Shown here in pieces: positions 6,066 to 13,415 of a stretch of 22,259 bases of DNA (positions within the stretch are counted from its first letter, which is position 1; each line of letters opens with the position of its first letter). Source of the stretch: a virus; IMG/VR virus record IMGVR_UViG_3300023284_002524, positions 1-22,259 of that record. The stretch is one strand, 5' to 3'. Below the pieces are notes generated by a model that made no database searches, had not been told where the DNA came from, and saw only the letters and a list, made by a program, of their open reading frames with translations. The position numbers were made by a program, and so were the translations under genes.

Positions 6066-6338
6066 ATGCCTCAGCATTACTTCAAATTCACTAGCGCGAC
6101 TGATCTGCCTAGCGTGCTTAACTCGCCTTCAGACGTTGCGGCAGATGAGTCTCCTGAGACTGTCTCAGGTGGTCCTCCTGGCGATGTCAGAGAGTTCGGA
6201 GTGCATCATGGCCCAGACGGTGCTCCGCGCAAACAGGTTATGATCTCAGGTGAGGGCGAAGGACCATCGCTTCAGAATTCCAGCATTCCTGGTGGCATCC
6301 CCGCAGATGTTGACACTGACTTTAAGCGAATCCCATAA
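6066..6338 (+). CDS. Hypothetical protein, Pro/Gly/Ser-rich
   Basis: A 90-residue protein of unknown function that is acidic, low in hydrophobic residues and rich in Pro, Gly, Ser and Asp (SPETVSGGPPGDVREFG), so it is probably disordered. Its TAA and the following ATG overlap (TAATG). It lies in the packaging-to-portal interval and may be a minor head component or an assembly factor. Confidence 0.55.
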   Translation: MPQHYFKFTSATDLPSVLNSPSDVAADESPETVSGGPPGDVREFGVHHGPDGAPRKQVMISGEGEGPSLQNSSIPGGIPADVDTDFKRIP

Positions 6339-6694
6339 TGGCTGGCCACACGAAGAAGATTCCACAAGACAAAGGTGTACGTGGAGACGTCAGCACGGCA
6401 GGCACCAGCATCCTCAAGGGCGCAGAAGCCTCTACAGGTCAACGTACCAGTGCCGCTAAGAAGCTTCTCTTCAATCGTGGTGCACCCTTAGCGTCACGGG
6501 CTGCCGCAGGTATAGCGCTCTTCAAGGGCCGCAAGATCCGCGAGAAGAAGAAGAAGATCAAGAAGTCTCCTGGCTTCACGCTAGAGATTCAAGAAGCTGC
6601 ATGGCCCACAGGCAGTGGCAGCCTGAACCAGAAGATGATCGCAGAGATGAAAGACTCTACTGAGCATCATCGTGGGAAGCCCTTTGTGCCATGA
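6338..6694 (+). CDS. Hypothetical basic protein
   Basis: A 118-residue protein with a strongly basic centre (KGRKIREKKKKIKKSPGF, near residues 62-79) and an otherwise Gly/Ala/Ser-rich N-terminus. No family is recognised. The basic cluster could contact DNA. The start overlaps the previous stop and the stop overlaps the next ATG as ATGA, so it is coupled in the operon. Confidence 0.55.
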   Translation: MAGHTKKIPQDKGVRGDVSTAGTSILKGAEASTGQRTSAAKKLLFNRGAPLASRAAAGIALFKGRKIREKKKKIKKSPGFTLEIQEAAWPTGSGSLNQKMIAEMKDSTEHHRGKPFVP

Positions 6695-6855
6695 TCTGGT
6701 TTTGGATTGCGGTTGGCTATTTGGGTGCTGTTGTGATTTTAGCTGAAGCCATCTCGTTAGTATTAAATGGTCTTCCTCCTAAGAAGCCGCCGTTAAAAGA
6801 AATGCGAAGAGCCTCAAAGAAATTCTGGCTCAAAGAATATGCCGCAAAGCGTTAG
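6691..6855 (+). CDS. Small single-span membrane protein
   Basis: A 54-residue ORF starting in an ATGA overlap at 6691. An N-terminal hydrophobic segment (MIWFWIAVGYLGAVVILAEA) is followed by a proline pair and a basic tail (PPKKPPLKEMRRASKKFW). It overlaps the portal start by 17 nt. Topology would be N-out with a basic cytoplasmic tail. Function is unknown. Confidence 0.5.
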   Translation: MIWFWIAVGYLGAVVILAEAISLVLNGLPPKKPPLKEMRRASKKFWLKEYAAKR

Positions 6856-8728
6856 CTGGGGCAAAGGGCGCAAGGCCGCATTTGAGCAATGGTTTGCTCA
6901 AGAGCTACACAACGCTCTAGCTGACCGCCAAGGTGTAGAGCGTAAATGGGCCGATTGGATGGAGCAATATGATGCTCCTAGACGCGCTGCCGCAGACTTT
7001 CCCTTCCCTGGTGCGAGCAATGAAGAACTTCCTCTTACCGCTATGCATTTTGAGCCGGTTCTTGCTCAATTCATCCAAAGTATTCATGCTCCTCGCAATA
7101 TCTGGACCGCTATTGATCTATCTGGTCAGTTCACGGATAGCGTCAATGCTATCACAGAGTATCTCACGGTCATCGACCAACTCTTCCTAAAGATGCGCAG
7201 AGTAAATCAACGCGCTTTCCCAGACTTAATCTTGTTAGGAACTGCTGCGTGGCATCCAACTTGGTTGTTCGAGAGAAGGAAACAGAAGAAGTACGACGAA
7301 AACCTCAACGTTATCACAGAGACCGTCATCATAAACCAGCCCACAGTCCAGCACCTGCCACTGGGCGACTTCATCTGGCCAGCCAACGCATGGGATATAG
7401 ATCCAGACGCTCCCGTCGCACCAGCACGTTGGGTTGGCCATCGCATCAAGCTTACTGAGAATCAGCTTAGGGCTCGCGCTAAAGGCCAAGAGCCCTTCCT
7501 GCCCAACTACGACTCTGCCATAACCAAGACCGTTCTCACCCGTGAGAGCGAAGAAGAAGAGATTGTTGAAGGCAAGACAAGAGACATTGATGAGCTTAGG
7601 CCCAGCTTTGATCGCAAGATTGAACTGTTCGAGATTGAGTGTCGCTGGGATGTCGATGGTGATGGCATAGACGAAGATGTCATCGTTGTGTGGTATCAAA
7701 AGATGGGTGTCATTCTCAGAGCCATCCACAATCCCTGGATGCACGGCAAGAGGCTTTACGAGGTTGAGCAATACATAAAGACCTTCTCATTGTTAGGCAA
7801 AGGTATCGCCTCGATGGATGAGATGATGCAGGCTGTGGGGAGCAAGATTCTCAATGCTCAAATAGATAATGTCCTGTTGGCGAACACTCGTATGTTTGGC
7901 TTCCCACAAGGTGCCATGATCAGGCCTGACGAGCCTATATATCCAGGCAAGGGTTGGCCTCTAGGCCCAGGTGAGAAAATCCAAGAGATCAAAATGGGAG
8001 AGGTCTATCCTAGCCTCTTCCAAGTATTGCGGGAAATTATCACTATGGGCGAACAACGCACTAGCGTGAGCGAGCTGCGCCAGGGCGACATAAGCGGCTT
8101 ACCCAGCCGCACTCCAGCCACTAGCGTGTTGAGCTTGCTCAGGGAAGGCAACAAGAAATTCGACATGATCATGGGCAACATGCGCGCAGGGGCATTGGCA
8201 AATATAGGCAAACGTGTGTTCCAGATGATTGCTCAGCGCCATCAAGGTGGCGACAGCAAATGGGCAGCTCTAGCTCGTGAGAAGCTAGGTGAGGAAGATG
8301 CCGCTAAAGTAATCTCCGCTCTGGATGAGCCTATGGTTGTCCTAGAGGACGGCTTAGGCTTCGAGATGACTGCGACTAGCGGCCAGGTCAACAAGGAAGT
8401 TGAAAAACAATCGCTGATTGGCCTAGCACAGTTTCTCGCTCAAGCCTATCCTCAGATGAACCAAGCCGCTCAGCTTATGGGCGATCAACAGTTAGCGGCA
8501 CAGACAGCAGTCTCAACATTTAACGGAGGCAGAGAAGTGTTGATGCGTTTGCTCGAAGCCTTCGACATCCAGAACCCGGAGCGCTATCTGCCACCGGCGG
8601 CTGGCCAGCAAGGAGGAGCCCAGCCCGGCGCTCCCGGTGAGGTGCCTCAATCCAATCTCGGCGGCCCCGGAGGGCCTCAGCCGCTTGGCGCTGACCAGCT
8701 TGGGGCGCTGATAGGCATAGGACAATAA
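6839..8728 (+). CDS. Portal protein (podovirus type)
   Basis: A 629-residue protein matching podovirus portals in size and character. The portal forms the dodecameric ring at one capsid vertex, through which DNA is packaged and ejected. Supporting stretches: an early FPFPGASNEELP loop, a long helical wing-like region, ECRWDVDGDGIDEDVIVVWY typical of portal clip/wing strands, and the helical stem region MDEMMQAVGSKILNAQIDN. The tail is Gly/Pro/Gln-rich (AAGQQGGAQPGAPGE). It follows the terminase module and precedes the scaffold and capsid, as expected. It overlaps the preceding small gene by 17 nt. Confidence 0.88.
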   Translation: MPQSVSWGKGRKAAFEQWFAQELHNALADRQGVERKWADWMEQYDAPRRAAADFPFPGASNEELPLTAMHFEPVLAQFIQSIHAPRNIWTAIDLSGQFTDSVNAITEYLTVIDQLFLKMRRVNQRAFPDLILLGTAAWHPTWLFERRKQKKYDENLNVITETVIINQPTVQHLPLGDFIWPANAWDIDPDAPVAPARWVGHRIKLTENQLRARAKGQEPFLPNYDSAITKTVLTRESEEEEIVEGKTRDIDELRPSFDRKIELFEIECRWDVDGDGIDEDVIVVWYQKMGVILRAIHNPWMHGKRLYEVEQYIKTFSLLGKGIASMDEMMQAVGSKILNAQIDNVLLANTRMFGFPQGAMIRPDEPIYPGKGWPLGPGEKIQEIKMGEVYPSLFQVLREIITMGEQRTSVSELRQGDISGLPSRTPATSVLSLLREGNKKFDMIMGNMRAGALANIGKRVFQMIAQRHQGGDSKWAALAREKLGEEDAAKVISALDEPMVVLEDGLGFEMTATSGQVNKEVEKQSLIGLAQFLAQAYPQMNQAAQLMGDQQLAAQTAVSTFNGGREVLMRLLEAFDIQNPERYLPPAAGQQGGAQPGAPGEVPQSNLGGPGGPQPLGADQLGALIGIGQ

Positions 8729-8729
8729 A

Positions 8730-8924
8730 ATGAAAAAATATACGATTCGTTATGTAATTCCCAACGGTGCAGGACAGGCGCTGAGGTATGCTGAAACGAT
8801 TGAAGCGACCAAAACCTATCGTAGCGGAGATAGTTTTGTGTTTAACTTGAATGATGAGTTGCTTAAGATTGTTTCACTCAGATTTATTCAGTCTATTGAT
8901 GTGAGTCCAATTGAAGATATTTAA
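8730..8924 (+). CDS. Small hypothetical protein
   Basis: A 64-residue protein starting one base after the portal stop. It appears beta-rich (KKYTIRYVIPNG, SFVFNLNDELLKIVSLRF), with no signal or membrane segment. Unknown function. It overlaps the next gene by 14 nt. Confidence 0.6.
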   Translation: MKKYTIRYVIPNGAGQALRYAETIEATKTYRSGDSFVFNLNDELLKIVSLRFIQSIDVSPIEDI

Positions 8925-9288
8925 GTGGCGCCAAGACAAACCCACCACACCATATCCCTTCGGCCTGAGTGCTCAACAACTTGAGCACCTCAAAGACTTG
9001 CATGATATGCCAGAATTTGGTATATTTATACACCTATTGCGTGACTTTGCAGAATACAATGGTGAATCATTATTATACTCTGATGACAACTTCTTCTATC
9101 GCCGTCAAGGCTACATCCAAGCCATTAGAGAAGTTGCAACTCTCATCCCTCGCATTCTAGCCCAAGCCAAAGAAGCTGATACTTATGCCAGATCCAGAGA
9201 ACCTGAACGATCCACAGACAGAACCCGCACAGGACTTGGAGCCTTCGGAGGACCCTGGTTCAATCGAACCAACGGTGACACTGAGTAA
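8911..9288 (+). CDS. Hypothetical protein upstream of the scaffold gene
   Basis: A 125-residue protein of unknown function. The start is probably TTG at 8911, as no ATG precedes the conserved-looking part. Residues about 18-95 are helical (LSAQQLEHLKDLHDMPEFGI). The last ~35 residues (YARSREPERSTDRTRTG and on) are encoded within the 104-nt overlap with the next gene and look like forced composition rather than folded protein. Portal-scaffold intervals in podovirus-like genomes often hold one or two such small genes. Confidence 0.55.
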   Translation: MKIFKWRQDKPTTPYPFGLSAQQLEHLKDLHDMPEFGIFIHLLRDFAEYNGESLLYSDDNFFYRRQGYIQAIREVATLIPRILAQAKEADTYARSREPERSTDRTRTGLGAFGGPWFNRTNGDTE

Positions 9289-9991
9289 AGACGATATAGC
9301 AGAGATGATGAAGGAGTCTGCTGCTAGTGCTGTGCAAGCTGCTCTTGCTGCTCAACCTCAGCCCACAGTAGCTGAGCCTGCGCCAAGGCCTCAGCCAGTC
9401 GCTGATGATCCTCTAGCGAGCATTGGCGATGATGATCTTCTGGAAGGCCGCAGTCTCAAGTATCTAAAGAGCAATGTAGATCAACGCTTCGGCAACTTAG
9501 AAACTGCCGCAATGCAGCTCTACAGCACTAACGTAGACAATCTTCTGTCCAATGCTGAGCTGCGCCATCCCCAAGTTTTTGAGAAATGGGGCAAAGAGAT
9601 CAAAGAGATTGTTGATGAGCAACGTCAGAATCGTATAGTCTCAGCCACAGATATCCAAGAAGCCATAGAGCGTGTGAGGGCGCGACACATAGATGAGATC
9701 GCTGAAGAGCGTGCTAAGCAAATGCTCAACAATATGCCCGTCACAGAAGGTATAGGAGAAAGCTCAGTTATGGGCGATGGAGTAGATGAGTCTCAAGAGA
9801 TCCCAGAAGCATGGCAAGCGATCTTTAAAGAACACGGCATTACCAATGATATGGCTCGCAGACGCTGTGCAGACTCCAATATCAGCATGAAGAAATATGT
9901 AGAGATGATGCAAAATCATCAAATTGTCCGCGATGGTCCCAATAAGTATGTAAGCTATGACCTTGATAAAGGTGTAAAATCCAGTGGCTAA
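9185..9991 (+). CDS. Probable capsid scaffolding protein
   Basis: A 268-residue acidic protein. The first ~85 residues are Glu/Pro/Ala/Gln-rich and probably disordered. Residues about 85-190 are charged, probably coiled helices (SATDIQEAIERVRARHIDEI, AEERAKQMLNN). A mixed C-terminal region could contact the coat. Scaffolds direct procapsid assembly and are poorly conserved, so the call rests on composition and on the position between portal and coat. The N-terminus overlaps the previous gene by 104 nt; the acidic start MPDPENLNDPQTEPAQ is typical of scaffolds, which supports the ATG at 9185. Confidence 0.65.
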   Translation: MPDPENLNDPQTEPAQDLEPSEDPGSIEPTVTLSKDDIAEMMKESAASAVQAALAAQPQPTVAEPAPRPQPVADDPLASIGDDDLLEGRSLKYLKSNVDQRFGNLETAAMQLYSTNVDNLLSNAELRHPQVFEKWGKEIKEIVDEQRQNRIVSATDIQEAIERVRARHIDEIAEERAKQMLNNMPVTEGIGESSVMGDGVDESQEIPEAWQAIFKEHGITNDMARRRCADSNISMKKYVEMMQNHQIVRDGPNKYVSYDLDKGVKSSG

Positions 9992-10553
9992 AAAGAAACG
10001 TAAGCCCCTAGTTTTCTCGCAACAACAGAAGTCAGAAGCCCAGAAGTTCGCCAAGAACCCTGAGAGGTTACGTAGTCATATGGCTGAGCCACCTCTAGGC
10101 GGCTGGGACTCAAGCTATGTCCCTGGCTATAGCGATGCCCGCCATCACAACGAGATCCTGAAGCGTGAGGGCAAGAAGCCTGTGCCGCTGCCAATTCGGC
10201 TCCAGTGGATGCGCATGGCTAACGACAGTCATGACTATCGTGACATAATCAAGTGGAAGCGTCTGGGTTATGAGCCTTTAGAATGTGCCGAAGGCGGTTG
10301 TGCTAAGCTCGAAGAACACGGCTATGATCTGCCTCCTGCGGGTCATATAGACCCTCAAGACCACATACGCAAAGACGACTTGATCTTGGGCTGGACATCA
10401 GGAGAGCGTGCTGCTAAAAATCTAGCAGACGAGGAAGCCTACAAAAAGGCTATTCACGACGTCCCTGCACAGGATACAATCGAAGGCGAAGTAGAAGAAG
10501 AAGAGCAGGTTTATCTGAGTCATGGCGCTGATGCGTTTGACCAAGTTTGGTAA
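9984..10553 (+). CDS. Hypothetical protein between scaffold and head genes
   Basis: A 189-residue protein starting at GTG 9984, overlapping the scaffold gene by 8 nt. The N-terminus is basic (MAKKKRKPLVFSQQQKSEAQ). The middle has two close cysteines (ECAEGGC) and a His/Asp-rich stretch. The C-terminus is very acidic (EGEVEEEEQ). No family is recognised. A minor head or assembly role is suggested only by location. Confidence 0.6.
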   Translation: MAKKKRKPLVFSQQQKSEAQKFAKNPERLRSHMAEPPLGGWDSSYVPGYSDARHHNEILKREGKKPVPLPIRLQWMRMANDSHDYRDIIKWKRLGYEPLECAEGGCAKLEEHGYDLPPAGHIDPQDHIRKDDLILGWTSGERAAKNLADEEAYKKAIHDVPAQDTIEGEVEEEEQVYLSHGADAFDQVW

Positions 10554-10577
10554 AAAATAACACAACTGCTATTTTTT
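10552..10577 (+). terminator. Weak A/T-only stem-loop after the scaffold-side genes
   Basis: AAAAAATA (10552-10559) and TATTTTTT (10570-10577) form an 8-bp inverted repeat that ends in a T run and overlaps the stop codon of the previous gene. With no G/C pairs it would be a weak terminator. It could separate assembly genes from the strongly expressed decoration/capsid pair. Confidence 0.3.
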
Positions 10578-10608
10578 CCCCCAGCGATAAATAGTCTTTA
10601 TTGCTAAA

Positions 10609-10627
10609 GCCCGCGTAGGCCGCAGGC
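10609..10627 (+). other. GC-rich hairpin upstream of the capsid genes
   Basis: GCCCGCG (10609-10615) and CGCAGGC (10621-10627) pair at 6 of 7 positions around loop TAGGC. It lies immediately before the AT-rich nested repeats. It may be an RNA-processing or stabilising hairpin. Confidence 0.35.
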
Positions 10628-10636
10628 ACCAAGAGA

Positions 10637-10705
10637 TGTTCGTTATTCACTATATGTTCGTCATTTACTGAACAGTGAATAAATAACGAACAGTAAACAT
10701 TTACT
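10637..10705. promoter_or_regulatory. Nested inverted repeats in the leader of the decoration/capsid genes
   Basis: The outer arms are TGTTCGTTATTCACT (10637-10651) and AGTGAATAAATAACGAACA (10674-10692), complementary except for a 4-base insertion. An inner hairpin pairs TGTTC with GAACA around GTCATTTACT. A third element, AGTAAACATTTACT (10692-10705), is a near-perfect palindrome ending next to the ribosome site AGGAG and the ATG at 10716. Possible roles are a promoter or operator for late head genes, a phage-polymerase hairpin promoter, or a 5' mRNA stabiliser. Confidence 0.5.
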
Positions 10706-10715
10706 AGGAGAGGGT

Positions 10716-11162
10716 ATGAGCTATCCCTTTGGGTTAAGCTATGCCTACGGTGCCTACGAGGTAAGAAACGCGGTTCCCGCGTCAGCATTTTCACGCGGCG
10801 ATCCCCTGATGCTCACCTCTGCGTCATCTCTCAGTGGCTCCAACATTCTCTTTGCCGCCGGGCAGGAGATTGCTGGTGTTGCACTCAGTGCTTCAACTGA
10901 GAGCTACCGCGACAGAGTTCCATATCTAGTGTGGCAATCAGGAACCGTTTTCTGGTCCCGCGTTACCGCAGGCTCTACAGTCACCCCAGGTGAAGAGTTC
11001 GATTTCGAGTTGACCTCTGCCATCTACATGGTGACGACCTCCCAGCTTTCATCCCGCGTCGTGATTGTACGAGATACTCAGGAGCTGACTCCGGTCCACT
11101 CCAATGAGTCGTTTGTGCTCGTTCAGCCGTTGGTCGCTGGTGGTGAAGGCGAATGGGAATAG
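10716..11162 (+). CDS. Probable capsid decoration or head-associated protein
   Basis: A 148-residue protein directly upstream of the major capsid gene, with a strong ribosome site AGGAG. It is a beta-rich, cysteine-free chain with repeated strand and turn character (EIAGVALSASTESYRDRVPY, VPYLVWQSGTVFWSRVTAG), resembling small jelly-roll or head-decoration proteins. The reading PYLVWQSGTVFWSRV-AGxxVxPGE is a common layout in phage capsid-adjacent proteins. The leader with nested inverted repeats implies high expression. Exact family not assigned. Confidence 0.6.
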   Translation: MSYPFGLSYAYGAYEVRNAVPASAFSRGDPLMLTSASSLSGSNILFAAGQEIAGVALSASTESYRDRVPYLVWQSGTVFWSRVTAGSTVTPGEEFDFELTSAIYMVTTSQLSSRVVIVRDTQELTPVHSNESFVLVQPLVAGGEGEWE

Positions 11163-11173
11163 GAGACTAGGCA

Positions 11174-12073
11174 ATGACTATTACAGCAACCCAATTCTTG
11201 CTGCTGCTTGAGCCCGGTCTCCGCAACATCTGGCACGAGTCTTGGCCGCCAAGAGAACTCCAGTTCGTTGATGTGTTCAACATTGGCGATATGGCTAAGG
11301 CCACAGAGACAGATGCCAAGATGGGCGGGTTCGGTGCTCTAAACGAGCAAGCCGAAGGCGAAAGCATAATCTTCCAAGATCCGCTGACGCCTATCACTCG
11401 CGAATACACTTATCGTGTATTTGCAAGTGGCTACCGCATTACAGATCGCATGGTTAGGGACGAGCTTTATGGGCAGGCAGAGCGCTTTGAGCGCGATCTT
11501 ATGTCTGCCGTCAGAGACAACCAAGAGATTCAAGCTTGGGATCTTCTGAATAACGGCTTTGCCACAACCAATAACACCGGCTTCGACGGCCTATCACTCT
11601 TCTCCACTGCGCATACGCGCTTGGATGGAGGCGCAAACCAGGCCAATAGGCCCGCAACAGACGCTGCACTCAGTTTGAGCGTCTTGCACGATGCCATCAT
11701 TCAGTTCCGCAATTGGGTCAATGAGCGTGGTAGGCCTTTCCAGGCTAATCCAAAGCTCCTAATTGTGGCGCCTGAAGACATGATGGTAGCGGATGAGTTG
11801 CTCAACAGCAACTTAAAGCCGGGCACTGCTAACAACGACCTCAACGCCGTCACGCGCTTTGGACTCAGCTTCAAAGTCGTAGACTACCTCACTTCAACCA
11901 CTGCTTGGTTCCTTATCGGTGACAATCACGATATGAACTATCTCTGGAGATTTAGACCAGAGAGTGGCTCAGAGGTAGACTTTGATACTGATATAATCAA
12001 GCGCAAAGTTCGTCAGGGCTATGCCACTGGATTCGGTGAGTGGCGCGGTACATACGGCACGACTGGCGTGTAA
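11174..12073 (+). CDS. Major capsid protein, Mu gpT-like
   Basis: A 299-residue coat protein. The order of motifs resembles the Mu-like major head subunit (gpT) family, an HK97-fold variant: a charged early region (QAEGESIIFQDP), the strand and helix REYTYRVFASGYRITDRMVR, GFDGLSLFSTAHTRLDGGAN, LLIVAPEDMMVADELLNS, and C-terminal FGLSFKVVDYL / WFLIGDNHDM. It has a strong ribosome site AGGAG 8 bases before the ATG. It is shorter than many coats but normal for this family. It is followed by a strong hairpin. A Mu-type coat within an otherwise podovirus-like layout suggests modular exchange or a distinct lineage. Confidence 0.85.
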   Translation: MTITATQFLLLLEPGLRNIWHESWPPRELQFVDVFNIGDMAKATETDAKMGGFGALNEQAEGESIIFQDPLTPITREYTYRVFASGYRITDRMVRDELYGQAERFERDLMSAVRDNQEIQAWDLLNNGFATTNNTGFDGLSLFSTAHTRLDGGANQANRPATDAALSLSVLHDAIIQFRNWVNERGRPFQANPKLLIVAPEDMMVADELLNSNLKPGTANNDLNAVTRFGLSFKVVDYLTSTTAWFLIGDNHDMNYLWRFRPESGSEVDFDTDIIKRKVRQGYATGFGEWRGTYGTTGV

Positions 12074-12079
12074 CACTCA

Positions 12080-12131
12080 GACTCCCTATGAAGCTTAACC
12101 AGCGATCAGCTAACCAGGCTCATAGGGAGTC
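12080..12131 (+). other. Perfect 12-bp stem-loop after the capsid gene
   Basis: GACTCCCTATGA (12080-12091) and TCATAGGGAGTC (12120-12131) are exactly complementary, with a 28-base loop that can extend the stem with a bulge. No T run follows, so it is not a classic intrinsic terminator. A role as a partial attenuator or in 3' mRNA protection of the capsid message is likely. The ribosome site of the next gene lies just downstream (12145-12149). Confidence 0.6.
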
Positions 12132-12157
12132 ACAACTTTAAGGCAGGAGAAACTTAA

Positions 12158-12562
12158 ATGCCTGTTGATTTTGATTTAACAACCCATAGTGCGCTAAGTG
12201 TAGGCATTGATCCAGCGAGGCCTGGTGGCACTCCACGAAGCCGCAGTGGCACAGCTATCTTTAGTGTGGGCACGTTGGGCACTGGTATTGTCGGCATACA
12301 CTCAAGTGTTGTTAGTGTTGATCCGGCCAACATGGCTGCGGGCAGCTCTTCAACATTGACTGTTGCCCTGCAAGGTGTTCAGGCTGACAGTTGCGTGATA
12401 GCACATCCCATAAGTTCTCTCTGGAGCGCTGAGTATCTGCGCCTCAATTATGTAGCTTATGGTCTAAGTGCAGGCGTTGTAGAGATCGGCTTCAGCAACA
12501 CGACGGGTGCTGCTATCAACGCTGCTGTATTGAACTGGCGCGTTACTGCAATTGACTTTTAA
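12158..12562 (+). CDS. Small beta-sandwich virion protein
   Basis: A 134-residue protein with a strong ribosome site (AGGAG). Its C-terminal ~90 residues have a layout very common in phage structural proteins: a short Val-rich strand (VVSVDPANMAAGSSSTLTVA), a middle DSCVIAHPISSL strand, and a final N-T-TGAAIN-A-LNWRV strand. This predicts an Ig-like sandwich of a decoration or tail-associated protein. Unlike its neighbours, the gene is separated from the coat gene by a hairpin, so its level may be tuned separately. Confidence 0.6.
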   Translation: MPVDFDLTTHSALSVGIDPARPGGTPRSRSGTAIFSVGTLGTGIVGIHSSVVSVDPANMAAGSSSTLTVALQGVQADSCVIAHPISSLWSAEYLRLNYVAYGLSAGVVEIGFSNTTGAAINAAVLNWRVTAIDF

Positions 12563-12591
12563 AGGCATAGCCTAAAAGGAGGCGATGCCTT
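12562..12591 (+). promoter_or_regulatory. Hairpin holding the ribosome site of the next gene
   Basis: AAGGCAT (12562-12568) pairs perfectly with ATGCCTT (12585-12591), and inside it GCCT (12570-12573) pairs with AGGC (12580-12583). The Shine-Dalgarno AAAGGAGG lies in the loop and inner stem, and the ATG at 12592 follows directly. Folding would partly sequester the site, so translation of the next gene may be tuned or coupled to upstream ribosomes. Confidence 0.5.
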
Positions 12592-12957
12592 ATGACCAGA
12601 GCATACGATAGATTCTATCGCCCATTCACTGGGCAAGTAGAAAGCGACAGTACATCAAGCGTCATAGATACACGTTATGCGTTTGATGTCACAGTTTCAT
12701 GGAGAACCACAAGTGGTACTACGTCAATCTTTACTTACCAAATCAGCAATGATTTTGATGGTGTAGCTGCTAGTGCTAACCCCGCTGACGCGTCATGGAG
12801 TGATTGGACAGCCTTTGGTGATTCAAGCCTGTTCGGTGTCAACAGCTTAACTTCAACCTTTGATCCACCTCTAGGCTATGCGTGGGCAAGGCTTCTCCGT
12901 GAGAACAGAGCCTCTAGCTCTAGTATGGACATAGACATTCACGTGTTATATAGATGA
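12592..12957 (+). CDS. Small beta-rich virion protein
   Basis: A 121-residue protein of the tail or virion surface type. The pattern AFDVTVSWRTTSGTTSIFTY, then ISNDFDG, ASWSDWTAFGDSS and YAWARLLRENRASSSS, resembles the small sandwich proteins common in uncultured phages, in which a short series of strands ends in W-R-x3-SGSG-like segments. The ATG at 12592 is next to the hairpin-held ribosome site, and the stop overlaps the next start as ATGA. Confidence 0.6.
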   Translation: MTRAYDRFYRPFTGQVESDSTSSVIDTRYAFDVTVSWRTTSGTTSIFTYQISNDFDGVAASANPADASWSDWTAFGDSSLFGVNSLTSTFDPPLGYAWARLLRENRASSSSMDIDIHVLYR

Positions 12958-13415
12958 GCATTTTAAAAGAACTTTTTGGTCATGGGAAGAGAACAAAGAT
13001 CCCGAAGATCCCGCGAGCCCAAGTACCGAAGGAACCGAGAAAGCCCAAGCGCAAGCCTGGTACTGCTGACGTCTTCGACTTCAGAGAAGGACTCACCGCC
13101 GCAGTCAACGGTCCAAGTCCTAAGGTCGCCAAATATATCGTTCAACCGGGAACCGCAGCCGTTGAAGTCTACGACACAGCGGGCAGGCTTATGGCCTACG
13201 ATGTATTCAAAGCTACGGAGCCTGCTCCGAGGGGTGCTTGGTATCCTGTCAAAGGGAAACCCGCTACGCTGGTAGTGCCAGGCCAGACGAGCACGCCACA
13301 ACAGGAGTTTGAGTTCGACTTTGGCGATGCACATCCTATCACAATGCCCGAGCACATCTTAGCTAAGCGTGAGATTGGCGGCAGAACAATTAAAGTTTGG
13401 TGGTCCTGCATATGA
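12954..13415 (+). CDS. Hypothetical protein with basic proline-rich N-terminus
   Basis: A 153-residue protein. Residues 10-36 are Lys/Arg/Pro-rich (KRTKIPKIPRAQVPKEPRKP) and probably unstructured; the remainder is a beta-type domain (TAAVEVYDTAGRLMAYDVFK). It is coupled to both neighbours by ATGA overlaps. The basic tail might anchor it to the capsid or to DNA. No family recognised. Confidence 0.55.
   Translation: MSILKELFGHGKRTKIPKIPRAQVPKEPRKPKRKPGTADVFDFREGLTAAVNGPSPKVAKYIVQPGTAAVEVYDTAGRLMAYDVFKATEPAPRGAWYPVKGKPATLVVPGQTSTPQQEFEFDFGDAHPITMPEHILAKREIGGRTIKVWWSCI

Noticed and set aside
7235-7771. Long minus-strand open frame opposite the portal gene
   Set aside because: The portal frame on the plus strand has full-length homology-like character; the antisense frame is a composition effect.
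10552-10577. Strong intrinsic terminator
   Set aside because: The stem is entirely A-T pairs, so a strong terminator is unlikely; kept only as a low-confidence feature.
12963-13355. Minus-strand and alternative plus-strand frames across the basic-tailed protein gene
   Set aside because: The frame at 12954 is coupled by ATGA overlaps on both sides; the others are not connected to any neighbour.
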